Of a stretch of 64,000 bases of DNA, positions 26,962 to 35,393 are shown in pieces. Within the stretch, counting starts at the first letter, position 1; every line of letters begins with the position of its first letter. Under the pieces are notes generated by a model that searched no databases, was not told the origin of the DNA, and saw nothing but the letters and a program-made list of their open reading frames with translations. This DNA comes from Halosimplex rubrum (GTDB lineage: Archaea > Halobacteriota > Halobacteria > Halobacteriales > Haloarculaceae), in contig NZ_CP058910.1 of assembly GCF_013415885.1 (NCBI RefSeq), forward strand, positions 3,348,001 through 3,412,000, read 5' to 3'. Made by a program: the position numbers and the translations under genes.

Positions 26962-28164
26962 TCAGAGCCCTTCGGGGTCGGTCCGCGCGACGAGTCGACG
27001 GGCGCCGACGAACAGGACGGCCGCGGCGACGGCGTAGGCGGCGACGTGGACGGTCGTCACCGCGGTGGAGCTGTCGACGGCGAGTTTCGCGACCGTCGTC
27101 GCCGGGTGTTCGAGCGCGAATAGGCGTTCGGCGACGAAGGAGTTCCCGGACGCGGCCGTCAGCGCACCGAAGCCGAAGATCACGAGGACGGAGTACAGCA
27201 GCTGGGCCTGCCGGCGTTTGGCCGTGAGCACGCCCAGCGAGAGCCCGAGCGTGACGACGAGCGTCGTCATCGCGGTGACGACCAGTAGCAACTGCGGGAC
27301 GTTCGCGACGGCGATGCCGTTGAATCCCAGCAGGCCGATCCACATCGCCGCCTGGACGGGCGCGATGAGGATCATCGCCAGGGCCTTCCCGTCGACGATG
27401 TCGACCAGCGACAGGGGCGCGACCCGCAGGAGTTCCAGCGTCCCGCGTTCGATCTCCTCGGTCAGCGCGTCGACGGCGACCGAGCCGCTGATGAACGGGG
27501 GGAGAAAGAGGAGCAGCGGGACGAGCACCGTGTAGGTGAACCCGAAGTAGGGGCTGGCGTCGACGTCGTCGGGGAGCGGGACCGTCGAGCGGTCCAGGGA
27601 GTCCGAGCGGGCGATCCGCTCGGTGCGCTCGAGCGACTCGAGGAGCGTGCGCACCTGGTCGACGATCAGCGTCGTCTCGATGCTCTCGGTCGGCGCGATC
27701 ACCGTCACGTCGATCCGGTCGCCCGAATCGCCGGCCAACAGCGTGGCGTGGACGTTCCCGTCGTGGTAGGCGTCACGGGCGGCCCCGGGGTTCGGGTAGA
27801 CGATCGCGCGGAGGCCCCGCTGGTCGTTGGCCGCCCGGACCAGCGCGTCGTCGTGCTCGCCGGCGACGCCGACGACTACCTCGCCGGCCGAGACCGACCC
27901 CGGACTGTACAGCGAGGTGAGCCCGACGACGAGGAACGACGAGAACGCCGCGACGAACAGCTGGATCAACAGCGCGAGGACGATCGTCTTCTCGCGGCTG
28001 AGCGACGCCAGGTCCCGCTTGGCGACGGTGAGTCGCGGGTCCGACAACAGCGACCGACCCGAGGACGCATCGTCGGCGCTCGGTCCGCCGCCGTCTCCCG
28101 GTCGTCCGTCGGACTCGGCCGCCGTCGACCCCGGCTGCGGGGCCGGCGAGGAGTCACCCGACAA
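26962..28164 (-). CDS. ABC-2 type transporter permease (NatB-like)
   Basis: 400 aa from a TTG start at 28164, overlapping the end of the upstream fused permease by 11 nt. The N-terminal tail is disordered to about residue 50. One membrane helix and a large extracellular domain (about 85-200) follow, then five or six C-terminal helices with an ABC-2 pattern (FLPPFISGSVAVDALTEEIERGTLELL). The EERGT-type motif is typical of NatB/ABC-2 permeases. It is the third gene of an ATPase-permease-permease operon. Substrate unknown; Na+ export is only an analogy. Confidence 0.85.
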   Translation of the reverse strand: MSGDSSPAPQPGSTAAESDGRPGDGGGPSADDASSGRSLLSDPRLTVAKRDLASLSREKTIVLALLIQLFVAAFSSFLVVGLTSLYSPGSVSAGEVVVGVAGEHDDALVRAANDQRGLRAIVYPNPGAARDAYHDGNVHATLLAGDSGDRIDVTVIAPTESIETTLIVDQVRTLLESLERTERIARSDSLDRSTVPLPDDVDASPYFGFTYTVLVPLLLFLPPFISGSVAVDALTEEIERGTLELLRVAPLSLVDIVDGKALAMILIAPVQAAMWIGLLGFNGIAVANVPQLLLVVTAMTTLVVTLGLSLGVLTAKRRQAQLLYSVLVIFGFGALTAASGNSFVAERLFALEHPATTVAKLAVDSSTAVTTVHVAAYAVAAAVLFVGARRLVARTDPEGL

Positions 28165-30193
28165 GGCTACTCACCACCGTGAGGTTGTAGGCGACGTGAA
28201 CCGCGACCGCGACCACCAGCGCGACCGCGTACGAGCGCCGGCCGCGCCTGGCGCCCAGCGCCGATATCGACGCCGTGACGACGTGCAGCGCCAGCGGCGC
28301 CAGCAACAGCGCGACCAGCAGTATCGGGAGCGGGACGCCGATCCCGACGGCCGCCTGCTCGCCCACGAGGGTCTGACCCACGGGGAGCGTCTGCAGGTCC
28401 GCGAGGCGGACGATCAGCGTGAGCTTCTCGGCGAGGAAAAAGCCCAGGCCGCTGAAGAAGCCGACGACCAGCGCCGTCCGCAGCCGGTCGTCGAACAGCG
28501 AGTGGGCGTAGCCGGCGTAGACGTGGAGGCTCTTGGCGAGTTCCTCGACGACGGCCAGGCCGATCAGCATCACGACGACGATGATCCCGACCGGAATCTC
28601 CGCCTGCCACAGCGGGTACGCGAACGCGGCGACGATCAGCTCGGCGACGAGGACGAACGGCAACAGGACGGCCGTCACGAGCGCGACGCTCCGTCGGCGC
28701 TCGATCGGTCCCGCCAGCGCGTCGAGCACCTTGTAGGGGATCGGCCGCTGGGTGAACATGTCCTCCTCGCGGTAGAGGCCGGCACCGAGACCGAAACAGA
28801 CCAGCGCCGTCAGCGTCGGCGGCAGCGTCGAGAAGACGAACTGCCCGAGCCCGATCGCCTGGCCCTGGAGGTCCCTGACGACGAGCGTCAGCGGCGAGAT
28901 GAGTGCGATCGGCGTCACGTCCGTGAAGATCGCCGGGACGAACGCGTAGGAGGTGAGCGAGACGGTGATCGTCACCGTGACGAAGGTCAGCTCCTTGAAC
29001 GACCGCGCGAACATCGCGCCGAGGAAGGTCGCGGCGAGGAACAGCATCGCCAGGGGGACGACGGCGAGGACGGAGACGACCGACCCGCCGAGGCCGAGGC
29101 CGACCTGGAGGACGAGCGTGATCCCCGTCGCGACGCCGAGGGCGGCCGCGAAGTACGGCAGCGTCTTCCCGACGATGATGTCCCCGCGCGAGACGGGCGC
29201 GACCAGCAGGAGTTCGCCCCGGCGGTTGATCCGCTCGCTGAGGATCGTCGAGCCGTAGGCCTGGATGACGAAGTTCAGCGGCAGGACGAACACGAACGCG
29301 AGCACGAGCGACCGGAACGGGAACGGGGGCGTGATGTCCGACGGGGCACCGGTGGCGCTCCCGCCGGTCAGCCGCGCGCCGATGCTCGACCCGGCGACGT
29401 TGGACCCCTCGCCCGGTCTGGTCACGTCTCCGGACCCGTCACCGCCGTCGCTCGAACCGTCGCCGGACTCGTCGCTTGAACTCCCGTCCGCGCTCCCGTC
29501 GCTCCCGGTCCCGGAACCGGTTCCATTGCCGTCGTCCGACCCGCCGCCGTCCCCGCCGCCGGCGGAGCCGTCGCCGCTTCCGGCTTCGTCCTCGTCGGTC
29601 TGAATAGGGATCGTCCGCGTCTGCGAGACCGCGACCCGCGTCGACTCGCGGTCGACGTAGGTCAGGTTCACCACGACCGGGAACGCCGCCGACTGGTTGT
29701 CCTCCAGGTCCATGATCCCGTCGTTGTACCGCTTGACCGTCGACCGCAGCTCCGCGACCGCGGCCCGCCCCTTCGTCGAGTTGGCGTACTCGCGGACCTG
29801 TGGTCCGACGACCATGACCTCCTGGTAGCCCGCTTCGACCGCCGACTCGCTCGGGTCCTGCACCCGGAAGGTAGGGTCGAGGTACGCGGGGTCGTAGAGG
29901 GGGTCCTCCTCCACGACGCCGACCCGGTAGATCCCCTGGTCGAGCGCGACGCCCTGGCTCACCGCGACGGGCGCCATCGCGCCGAGTCCGAGGACCGCCA
30001 GCAGCGCGATGACGACCGTCCGCCGGTCGACGCCGCCGGCGTTTTTCGTCACCTCCCAGCGGGCGATCCGGGCGACGTTCTCGACGCGCGTGCGGAGCCA
30101 GCGGGCGAACCGCTGGGCGGCGGACGCGTCGCTTCCCGTCCCCGACTCCCCGCCGGAGCGGTCGTCGCCGCCGGCCGGCGGCGGGCCGCTCAC
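28154..30193 (-). CDS. ABC-2 permease fused to a PrsW-like intramembrane protease domain
   Basis: 679 aa from a GTG start at 30193 that forms a GTGA overlap with the ATPase stop. The N-terminal part (to about 460) is a NatB-type permease: a first helix near 50-65, a long extracellular domain with a Gly/Ser/Asp linker, then helices containing INRRGELLLVAPVSRGDIIVGK. The C-terminal part (about 480-679) has PrsW-family residues: EELAK (about 550-554), GFFSGLGFFLAEK (about 578-590), an LHVVTASISALG histidine near 635, and HVAYN near 665. This points to a glutamic intramembrane protease-like domain. The cleaved substrate, if any, is unknown. Confidence 0.8.
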   Translation of the reverse strand: MSGPPPAGGDDRSGGESGTGSDASAAQRFARWLRTRVENVARIARWEVTKNAGGVDRRTVVIALLAVLGLGAMAPVAVSQGVALDQGIYRVGVVEEDPLYDPAYLDPTFRVQDPSESAVEAGYQEVMVVGPQVREYANSTKGRAAVAELRSTVKRYNDGIMDLEDNQSAAFPVVVNLTYVDRESTRVAVSQTRTIPIQTDEDEAGSGDGSAGGGDGGGSDDGNGTGSGTGSDGSADGSSSDESGDGSSDGGDGSGDVTRPGEGSNVAGSSIGARLTGGSATGAPSDITPPFPFRSLVLAFVFVLPLNFVIQAYGSTILSERINRRGELLLVAPVSRGDIIVGKTLPYFAAALGVATGITLVLQVGLGLGGSVVSVLAVVPLAMLFLAATFLGAMFARSFKELTFVTVTITVSLTSYAFVPAIFTDVTPIALISPLTLVVRDLQGQAIGLGQFVFSTLPPTLTALVCFGLGAGLYREEDMFTQRPIPYKVLDALAGPIERRRSVALVTAVLLPFVLVAELIVAAFAYPLWQAEIPVGIIVVVMLIGLAVVEELAKSLHVYAGYAHSLFDDRLRTALVVGFFSGLGFFLAEKLTLIVRLADLQTLPVGQTLVGEQAAVGIGVPLPILLVALLLAPLALHVVTASISALGARRGRRSYAVALVVAVAVHVAYNLTVVSSLVG

Positions 30194-31089
30194 GCTCGCG
30201 GCCCCGAGGTCCGCTCGGCCTCGGGGTCGGACTCGGCGACGTTGAGGAACACCTCTTCCAGGCTGGACTCCTCGGTCCGGATGTCGACGACCTCGCCGCC
30301 CGCGGCCTGGGCCGCCTCGCGCGTCTCGTCGACCGCGTCCATGCTCTCGACGGTACGCCGATGATAGCCGTTCTCGCGCGCGCTCTCGGGCACCTCGACG
30401 GTCGTGTAGACGTGGTACTCCGTCCGGCCGTACTCGGCCTGGAGTTCGTCCAGATCCCCTTTGGCGACGATGCGGCCCTCGTTCATGATGGCGACGCGGT
30501 CGCAGATGCTCTCGACGTGGTAGAGGTTGTGGGCGCTGAAGACGATGGTCTTGCCCTGCTCGCCGAGTTCCCGCGTGAAGTCGATGATGTAGTTCGTGGT
30601 CAGCGGGTCCAGCCCGCTGCCGGGTTCGTCGTAGATCAGCACGTCCGGGTCGTTGATGAGCGACCGCGCGATGGCGACCTTCCGTTTCATCCCCTTGGAC
30701 ATGTCGCCCAGGGGGCGGTCGCGGTGGTCGAGTTCGAGCCGTTCGAGCGTGTCGTGGATGCGCCGGTCCGCGACGCCCTCGGGCACGTCGTAGAGGTCCG
30801 CGAAGAAGTGCAGGTAGGAGACGGGCGTCATCTCCTCGTACAGCGGCGACTCCTCCGGGAGGAAGCCCAGCCGTCGGCGCATCTCCGTCTCGCCGGCGTC
30901 GAAGCCGGCGACCGAGACCTCGCCGTCGGTCGGTTCGACGAGGCCGGCGAGCATCTTCAGCGTCGTCGTCTTGCCGGCCCCGTTCGGGCCGATGATGCCG
31001 AAGACCTCGCCCTCCTCGACCGTGAACGTGCTCCCTTCCACCGCGACGAAGCCGCCGTACTCCTTTCGCAGGTCGCGGGCCGTGATCAT
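30190..31089 (-). CDS. ABC transporter ATP-binding protein (NatA-like)
   Basis: 299 aa. Walker A GPNGAGKTT (about 34-42), signature MSKGMKRKVAIA (about 130-141), Walker B VLIYDEP with D-loop SGLD, and H-loop SAHN are all present. A C-terminal extension of about 80 residues ends in an EESSLEEVFL motif, common in ABC-2 ATPases that regulate their permeases. It leads a three-gene operon with two permeases. A TATA box lies 26-34 bp upstream of ATG 31089. Confidence 0.93.
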   Translation of the reverse strand: MITARDLRKEYGGFVAVEGSTFTVEEGEVFGIIGPNGAGKTTTLKMLAGLVEPTDGEVSVAGFDAGETEMRRRLGFLPEESPLYEEMTPVSYLHFFADLYDVPEGVADRRIHDTLERLELDHRDRPLGDMSKGMKRKVAIARSLINDPDVLIYDEPGSGLDPLTTNYIIDFTRELGEQGKTIVFSAHNLYHVESICDRVAIMNEGRIVAKGDLDELQAEYGRTEYHVYTTVEVPESARENGYHRRTVESMDAVDETREAAQAAGGEVVDIRTEESSLEEVFLNVAESDPEAERTSGPRA

Positions 31090-31547
31090 TCGACCGTCGC
31101 TTACGGCCGGGGGGTTGTATAGGTTGGTCCCCCGTTATCGGATCTGGGTATCGGCTGCTGGGAGTGTCACGTTGCAAATAGCTACTGGATACAGCGAGTG
31201 GCGCGCGCTGTCGAGCGGTGCGAGGCGCGCGTGGCGCGACTAGTGCGGGACCGGAGGTCCCGCATACCATGCGTACGGCGCGAAACGCCGTGAGCAGACG
31301 AAGTGAGCGCCACGGCTGGCCGAACGGTGAGCGGAGCAAACCGTGAGTCGCGCTCGCGTGCAGTTCAGTCGCTGAGCGGGCTACTATCCGCGCGGGCGGT
31401 GCGGAGAGCGCGGATCTCTCGCTTCAGCGACCGCGAGAGCGAGGTCGACCGAAGGGAGACCTCGACACGCGAACGAGAGAGCGGAGCGACCCGTGAGCGA
31501 GCGGGTCAAGGGCTTTCAGCACCGATTCCCGACTGCGGTCGAATCAC
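31090..31547. other. 458-bp spacer with two tight hairpins and purine-rich repeats
   Basis: No coding frame is convincing. A 9-bp perfect stem with a 3-nt loop (31244-31252 with 31256-31264, TGCGGGACC/GGTCCCGCA) is followed 10 bp later by a 6-bp stem (31275-31280 with 31286-31291). The right part is rich in GAGCG/GCGAG-like repeats. Such spacers recur in haloarchaea; it could be a small RNA or degenerate repeat. The left end holds the promoter of the ABC operon. Confidence 0.4.
31115..31123 (-). promoter_or_regulatory. TATA box of the NatAB-like operon
   Basis: CCTATACAA on the minus strand is 26-34 bp upstream of the ATPase ATG at 31089. Confidence 0.5.
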
Positions 31548-31970
31548 TCACGCCTCGGGACGGGGCATCGCTTCGAGTTCCTTGATCTCGGTGGTCTTCT
31601 CGACGCGGTCGTACTGTCGCTGCCACGCCTCGGCGGGGAACAGGCCGTTGCGGTCGAACAGCTCCCGGGCCTCGTCGGTCACCCGGTAGAACTTGTAGGG
31701 GTAGCCCCGCGTGCGCTGGCCCGCCGGGACCGTCAGCTCCTCGACGACGCCCGCGTCGGCGAGCACCTTCAGATGGTTGCGGATGGTGTCCGCTTCGAGG
31801 CTCGGATTCGTGTAGTCGAGTTCGTCGACACTGGGCGCGCCCTTCGGGTGGCCGACCACGTCCGCGACGATGTTCGCCCGCGTCGAGTCGGTGACCCGCT
31901 GGAGCGCGAGCCAGGAATCGAACCCCTCGCTCGCCTCGTCCCCCCTGGGTTCGGCCGTGTCGGGTCGCAT
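31548..31970 (-). CDS. ArsR-like winged-helix transcriptional regulator
   Basis: 140 aa from ATG 31970. A single winged-helix domain spans about 25-95: ALQRVTDSTRANIVADVVGHP, SVDELDYTNPSLEADTIRNHLKVLADAGVVEEL, then a wing with YPYKFYRVTDEARELF. The family is close to haloarchaeal HTH proteins annotated as ArsR or MarR-like. No metal-binding cysteines are present, so the signal is unknown. A good TATA box sits 26-31 bp upstream; the longer frame to 32984 overlaps the divergent gene and is rejected. Confidence 0.82.
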   Translation of the reverse strand: MRPDTAEPRGDEASEGFDSWLALQRVTDSTRANIVADVVGHPKGAPSVDELDYTNPSLEADTIRNHLKVLADAGVVEELTVPAGQRTRGYPYKFYRVTDEARELFDRNGLFPAEAWQRQYDRVEKTTEIKELEAMPRPEA

Positions 31971-31995
31971 ATCTCGCTGTACGACCCCCGGCGTG

Positions 31996-32001
31996 ATAAA
32001 C
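31996..32001 (-). promoter_or_regulatory. TATA box of the ArsR-like regulator
   Basis: TTTATC on the minus strand is 26-31 bp upstream of ATG 31970. Confidence 0.55.
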
Positions 32002-32036
32002 ACTTGGACGCTGAGTGCCAGTAGTTCTCGACTATT

Positions 32037-32058
32037 CGTCGAACGATCGTCGAACGAT
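32037..32058. repeat. Two perfect 11-bp direct repeats with internal dyad
   Basis: CGTCGAACGAT occurs twice in direct tandem. The 11-bp period is one helical turn, and TCGT/ACGA inside each copy forms a small dyad. It lies between the divergent ArsR-like regulator and the gene at 32106, a natural place for a regulator binding array. Confidence 0.6.
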
Positions 32059-32105
32059 TCTCCGACAGACGGAAGACACTTGCCACGCCCGGGAGTCGGG
32101 CCGGC

Positions 32106-32765
32106 ATGGTCGAAGACGGGAACGCGTCGGGGGACGCCAGCGACGAGGGACGAGGGGGCGACCGAACAGCGGGAACGGAGAGCGATCCGGACTACGTCGA
32201 CGGCGTCGACGGCGCGGGACTCGTCGACGCGAGTCCGGATTCGCTGACGCTCACCCCACGGCAGCACGAGCGGCTGAAGACGCACCTCCACGGCGACCGG
32301 CTCAACGACATCCAGTACAGCGACCGCCGATATCTGGTCGTCGGCCGCGGCGGCGACGACGGTCCCGGCCAGCGCCGCCGCCGGGTTCGGGACCTGCTCG
32401 ACGACCGCCGCGAGGCGACGGCGTTCATGCTGGAGGACTTCGGGCTCTCCGGCGACGAGATCGATCTGTGGGCGCCCGCCTTCGAGATCCTCTGCGAGCA
32501 GGCGACCCACGTCGTCGGCGTCCTCGAAGACTACGGCGGCGGCCACGTCTGGGAGCTCGGGTATCTCTATCACGAACAGAGCCGTGTTCGAGACGTGCTG
32601 TGGCTGCTGAAACGCGCCTACGAGAGCGACGAACGACGGCGCGAGCGCTACGACAACGGGATGGCCGCCGCCCACCTCGCGGCACTCGAACGCGCCGCGG
32701 ACGAGCGCGTCGTCCACTGGCGCGGTGCGTCCGACCTCGACCGGGCGGTCGGCGAGATCCCCTGA
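32106..32765 (+). CDS. Conserved haloarchaeal protein of unknown function, deoxyribosyltransferase-like motif
   Basis: 219 aa. The first 45 residues are acidic and disordered. The core (about 50-219) is alpha/beta. The stretch VVGVLEDYGGGHVWELGYLYHEQ (about 138-160) resembles the GG..WELGYA pattern of nucleoside 2-deoxyribosyltransferase-like and SLOG/TIR-like Rossmann folds, where the Glu is catalytic. That is a motif-level guess only. It is divergent from the ArsR-like regulator, which may control it. Confidence 0.65.
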   Translation: MVEDGNASGDASDEGRGGDRTAGTESDPDYVDGVDGAGLVDASPDSLTLTPRQHERLKTHLHGDRLNDIQYSDRRYLVVGRGGDDGPGQRRRRVRDLLDDRREATAFMLEDFGLSGDEIDLWAPAFEILCEQATHVVGVLEDYGGGHVWELGYLYHEQSRVRDVLWLLKRAYESDERRRERYDNGMAAAHLAALERAADERVVHWRGASDLDRAVGEIP

Positions 32766-32844
32766 CGGGCGAGCGCAGACGGCGGACCGTCCGGAGTCGG
32801 CTCCTGCCCCGACACCCAAGTCCGAGCGGCTCCAACGGGCACAC

Positions 32845-33273
32845 ATGGCTTCGCTGCCGCGGATCGAGCGGACGCCGGACGGTCGGCGCCTCGTCGTAGA
32901 CCGCGTCGTCGGCGCCGACGCCGACACCGTCTGGCGGACCCTGACCGACACGGAGCAGTGGCCCGAGTGGGGTCCGAGCGTCACCGCCGTCCGCTCGCGA
33001 CACCGATACGTCGAACCCGGAGCGCGAGGTGAGGTGCAGGTCGCGGGCGGTCCGTGGATCCCCTTCGAGGTCGAGACCTGCGGGAACTACCGCTGGACGT
33101 GGCGCGTGGCGGAGATCCCGGCGACCGGCCACGCGGTCACGCCGCTGGGCGAGGACCGCTCGCGGGTCGCCTTCGAGATCCCGCTGCTCGCGGGCGGGTA
33201 CGCCGTCGTCTGCCATCGAGCGCTCGACCGGATCGCGTCGATCGCCGAGAACGACGAGCTATCGACGGAATAG
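32845..33273 (+). CDS. SRPBCC / polyketide cyclase-like family protein
   Basis: 142 aa from ATG 32845. The pattern fits the START/SRPBCC ligand-binding fold: RVVGADADTVWRTLTDTEQWPEWGPSV near the start, then alternating strands and a C-terminal helix (HRALDRIASIAEN). Members bind hydrophobic ligands or act as cyclases; here function is unknown. It follows the gene at 32106 on the same strand with a 79-bp gap, possibly one transcript. Confidence 0.8.
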   Translation: MASLPRIERTPDGRRLVVDRVVGADADTVWRTLTDTEQWPEWGPSVTAVRSRHRYVEPGARGEVQVAGGPWIPFEVETCGNYRWTWRVAEIPATGHAVTPLGEDRSRVAFEIPLLAGGYAVVCHRALDRIASIAENDELSTE

Positions 33274-33306
33274 CACCGCTCGGTGAAAATCGGGGAGCCG
33301 CGGTCG

Positions 33307-33546
33307 TCAGACCGACTTCTCGATGCGTACGTCGCTGACGTTGTGGATGTCCTCGCCCATCCCCTCGCCGTCGCAGTCGTCGCTGGGGCATCGATAGTGC
33401 CAGCCGTCCTCCGTGGCCGTCCGCTCCGCGAACCGCTCGCCGCACTCGTCGCAGAAGAGATCCCCCTGCGAGCACGTGTCACGGTGGAGTTCGAGCTCGA
33501 GTTCCGTACTGAACGTGCGTTTGCAGTTACGGCAGACGTTGGTCAT
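33307..33546 (-). CDS. Small zinc-finger protein
   Basis: 79 aa from ATG 33546. Residues 1-21 form a C2H2-like finger (CRNCKRTF...LELHRDTC), followed by CDECGERF and HYRCPSDDC, so up to two zinc sites are likely. Haloarchaea encode many such micro zinc-finger proteins with roles in regulation or biofilm and stress response. The TATA box just upstream rules against the longer frame from 33612. Confidence 0.75.
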   Translation of the reverse strand: MTNVCRNCKRTFSTELELELHRDTCSQGDLFCDECGERFAERTATEDGWHYRCPSDDCDGEGMGEDIHNVSDVRIEKSV

Positions 33547-33569
33547 ATTCGAAAGTTCGACATCGCCCC

Positions 33570-33576
33570 ATATATC
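33570..33576 (-). promoter_or_regulatory. TATA box of the zinc-finger gene
   Basis: GATATAT on the minus strand is 24-30 bp upstream of ATG 33546 and is one of the clearest TATA boxes in the window. Confidence 0.6.
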
Positions 33577-33780
33577 AACACCGGAACGTTCACGCCCCCG
33601 AGAACCGCTCACAGGAGGACCGTGACCGCCCGACGACGGTCAGTAATCTCACACAACCGCGGTGATCAACTCTCCAGAACCGCCGTGGTCCTGCGATCGT
33701 CGGAGCAGGTCGGCGAGCGGACCGACCGGTCCGTTCCGGCCGGCGGCGAGCGGCCGGGCGTCGATGTCGTGGCCCCGGGC

Positions 33781-34506
33781 CTACCGGGTGTCGATGTCGT
33801 CCTCGTCTTTGAGGATACGCGTCTCGGCCTCGCCGCTGGAGACCTCGTTGACGAGGTCGTAGAACTCGTTTTGCATCCCGGCGGGGAACTCGACGACGCC
33901 GACCCAGGAGCCGTCGGGCTGCCACTCCTCGCGTTCGAGGTCGCCGAACTCCCTCACTTGCGCCTGGCCGCTGCCGGCGTAGTCCGCGGGCAGCTGGGCG
34001 GCGACTTTCACGGTGTCGAAGCGGATGGGGATCACCGGCCGGAGCGCGTCCAGCGCGTCGTCGACCTGGTTCTCGACGGGCTCCATCGGATCGACCTTGA
34101 AGTCGGCCTGCTCCAGCGCGCTCTCGATGCGGTCGGGCGGGTGGGGCGCGTCGTCCATCTGGGGGTTGACCGCGTTGCGCGTGATGCGGTTGACCAGGTC
34201 CCGGTACTTGCGCTCCTGCATCTCCTTGCGCTGCTCGGCGGTGATCTGGATCTCGCCGCGTTCGACGACCTCGGGGATGATCGCTAGCGGGTCGGTCGTC
34301 CCGAACACCTCCTCGAGCGCGTTCTCCGGCGGGCGGTCCCCGCGGGAGGCGTTCTCGAAGACGTCCTCGGCGGCGATCACGTCCTCCAGTTCCCCGTCGA
34401 ACTCGCCGCGCTTCATCGCGAGGGCGGCGTCGGGTTCGACGAGCACTTCGAAGCGCTCACCGTGGGACTCGAGACGCGCCGTCACGGCCTCGTCGAGCGA
34501 TATCAT
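33781..34506 (-). CDS. Ribosome assembly factor SBDS
   Basis: 241 aa, the usual archaeal length. The N-terminal FYSH domain carries FEVLVEPDAALAMKRGE and FENASRGDRPPENALEEVFGT, and the middle domain ITAEQRKEMQERKYRDLVNRITRNAVNP, both diagnostic for SBDS. It acts in late 60S/50S subunit maturation. In many archaea it sits beside psmA and the exosome genes; here psmA is directly upstream, as expected. ATG 34506 has a strong TATA box. Confidence 0.95.
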   Translation of the reverse strand: MISLDEAVTARLESHGERFEVLVEPDAALAMKRGEFDGELEDVIAAEDVFENASRGDRPPENALEEVFGTTDPLAIIPEVVERGEIQITAEQRKEMQERKYRDLVNRITRNAVNPQMDDAPHPPDRIESALEQADFKVDPMEPVENQVDDALDALRPVIPIRFDTVKVAAQLPADYAGSGQAQVREFGDLEREEWQPDGSWVGVVEFPAGMQNEFYDLVNEVSSGEAETRILKDEDDIDTR

Positions 34507-34528
34507 ACCCTGAGGTAACACCGTGTGG

Positions 34529-34536
34529 GTAAAAAG
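34529..34536 (-). promoter_or_regulatory. TATA box of the SBDS gene
   Basis: CTTTTTAC on the minus strand is 23-30 bp upstream of ATG 34506, so SBDS can be transcribed independently of psmA. Confidence 0.55.
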
Positions 34537-34623
34537 GTGTGTGGGCGCGGACCGCACGCCGGCGGCCGCCGACCCGTCTCGCGACGAGCCACCGAAAGCG
34601 ACCGGGCGCCGCTCGGGGCGGCG

Positions 34624-35391
34624 TTACTCCTCGTCGCTCTCGTCTTCGTCGTCCTCTTCGACGGCGAGGAGGTCGAGCTCGTCGAGGTGGGACTCCTTCT
34701 CGGCGTCGCTCATCTCGGCGAACGCCTCGTCGTCGACGCTGATGGTGGCGATGCCGATGCCCTCGGGGGCGAGCTCGCCGTCGTTGACCGACGCGAGCGC
34801 CTCCAGGGCGAGGCCGACGCCGCCGTCGAGGTCCATCTCCTCGTCGTAGTTGTCCTCGAGGTACTCGCGGATGTCGCCGCGGTCGGCGCCGACGGCCAGG
34901 GCCTTCCACTCGTAGGGGGTGCCCGACGGGTCGGTCTCGTAGAGGCGGGGCTCGCCGTTGGCGATGCCGCCGATGATGAGCGCGACGCCGAACGGGCGGG
35001 CGCCGCCGACCTGGGTGTACTGCTGGATGTGGTCGGTGACCGACTTCGTGAGCGTCTCGACGCCGATGGGCTCGCCGTAGCGCAGCTGGTTGACCTGCGC
35101 CTGGCGGCGGGCGAAGTCGATGAGCTGGCGCGCGTCGGCGACGTGGCCGGCGCTGGCGATGCCGATGTGGTCGTCGGCCTTGTGGATCTTCTCGACGGAC
35201 GAACGCTCCATCAGCGGCGAACGGATGCGCTTGTCCACCGCCAGCACGACTCCGTCAGCTGTTCGTACGCCGATACTCGCCGTGCCGCGCTTGACGGCTT
35301 CGCGGGCGTACTCGACCTGGTAGAGCCGGCCGTCCGGCGAGAAGATCGTGATCCCGCGGTCGTACGCCTGCTGTTGCGATTGTCCCTGCAT
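34624..35391 (-). CDS. psmA: 20S proteasome alpha subunit
   Basis: 255 aa. The alpha signature YDRGITIFSPDGRLYQVEYAREAVKRG spans about 10-36, with the N-terminal gate region before it. The central fold (ADGVVLAVDKR, HIGIASAGHVADAR, GGARPFGVALIIGG) is complete. The acidic C-terminal tail is typical of haloarchaeal alpha subunits. It forms the outer rings of the 20S particle that docks PAN. Its start lies 2 nt after the rnp2 stop (TAA), so it is co-transcribed with the RNase P genes. Confidence 0.97.
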   Translation of the reverse strand: MQGQSQQQAYDRGITIFSPDGRLYQVEYAREAVKRGTASIGVRTADGVVLAVDKRIRSPLMERSSVEKIHKADDHIGIASAGHVADARQLIDFARRQAQVNQLRYGEPIGVETLTKSVTDHIQQYTQVGGARPFGVALIIGGIANGEPRLYETDPSGTPYEWKALAVGADRGDIREYLEDNYDEEMDLDGGVGLALEALASVNDGELAPEGIGIATISVDDEAFAEMSDAEKESHLDELDLLAVEEDDEDESDEE

Positions 35392-35393
35392 AT

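Noticed and set aside
30194-31339. N-terminal part of the 1061-codon frame ending at 28154
   Set aside because: Upstream of GTG 30193 it overlaps the ATPase in another frame with Arg/Pro-rich noise; the true permease starts at 30193.
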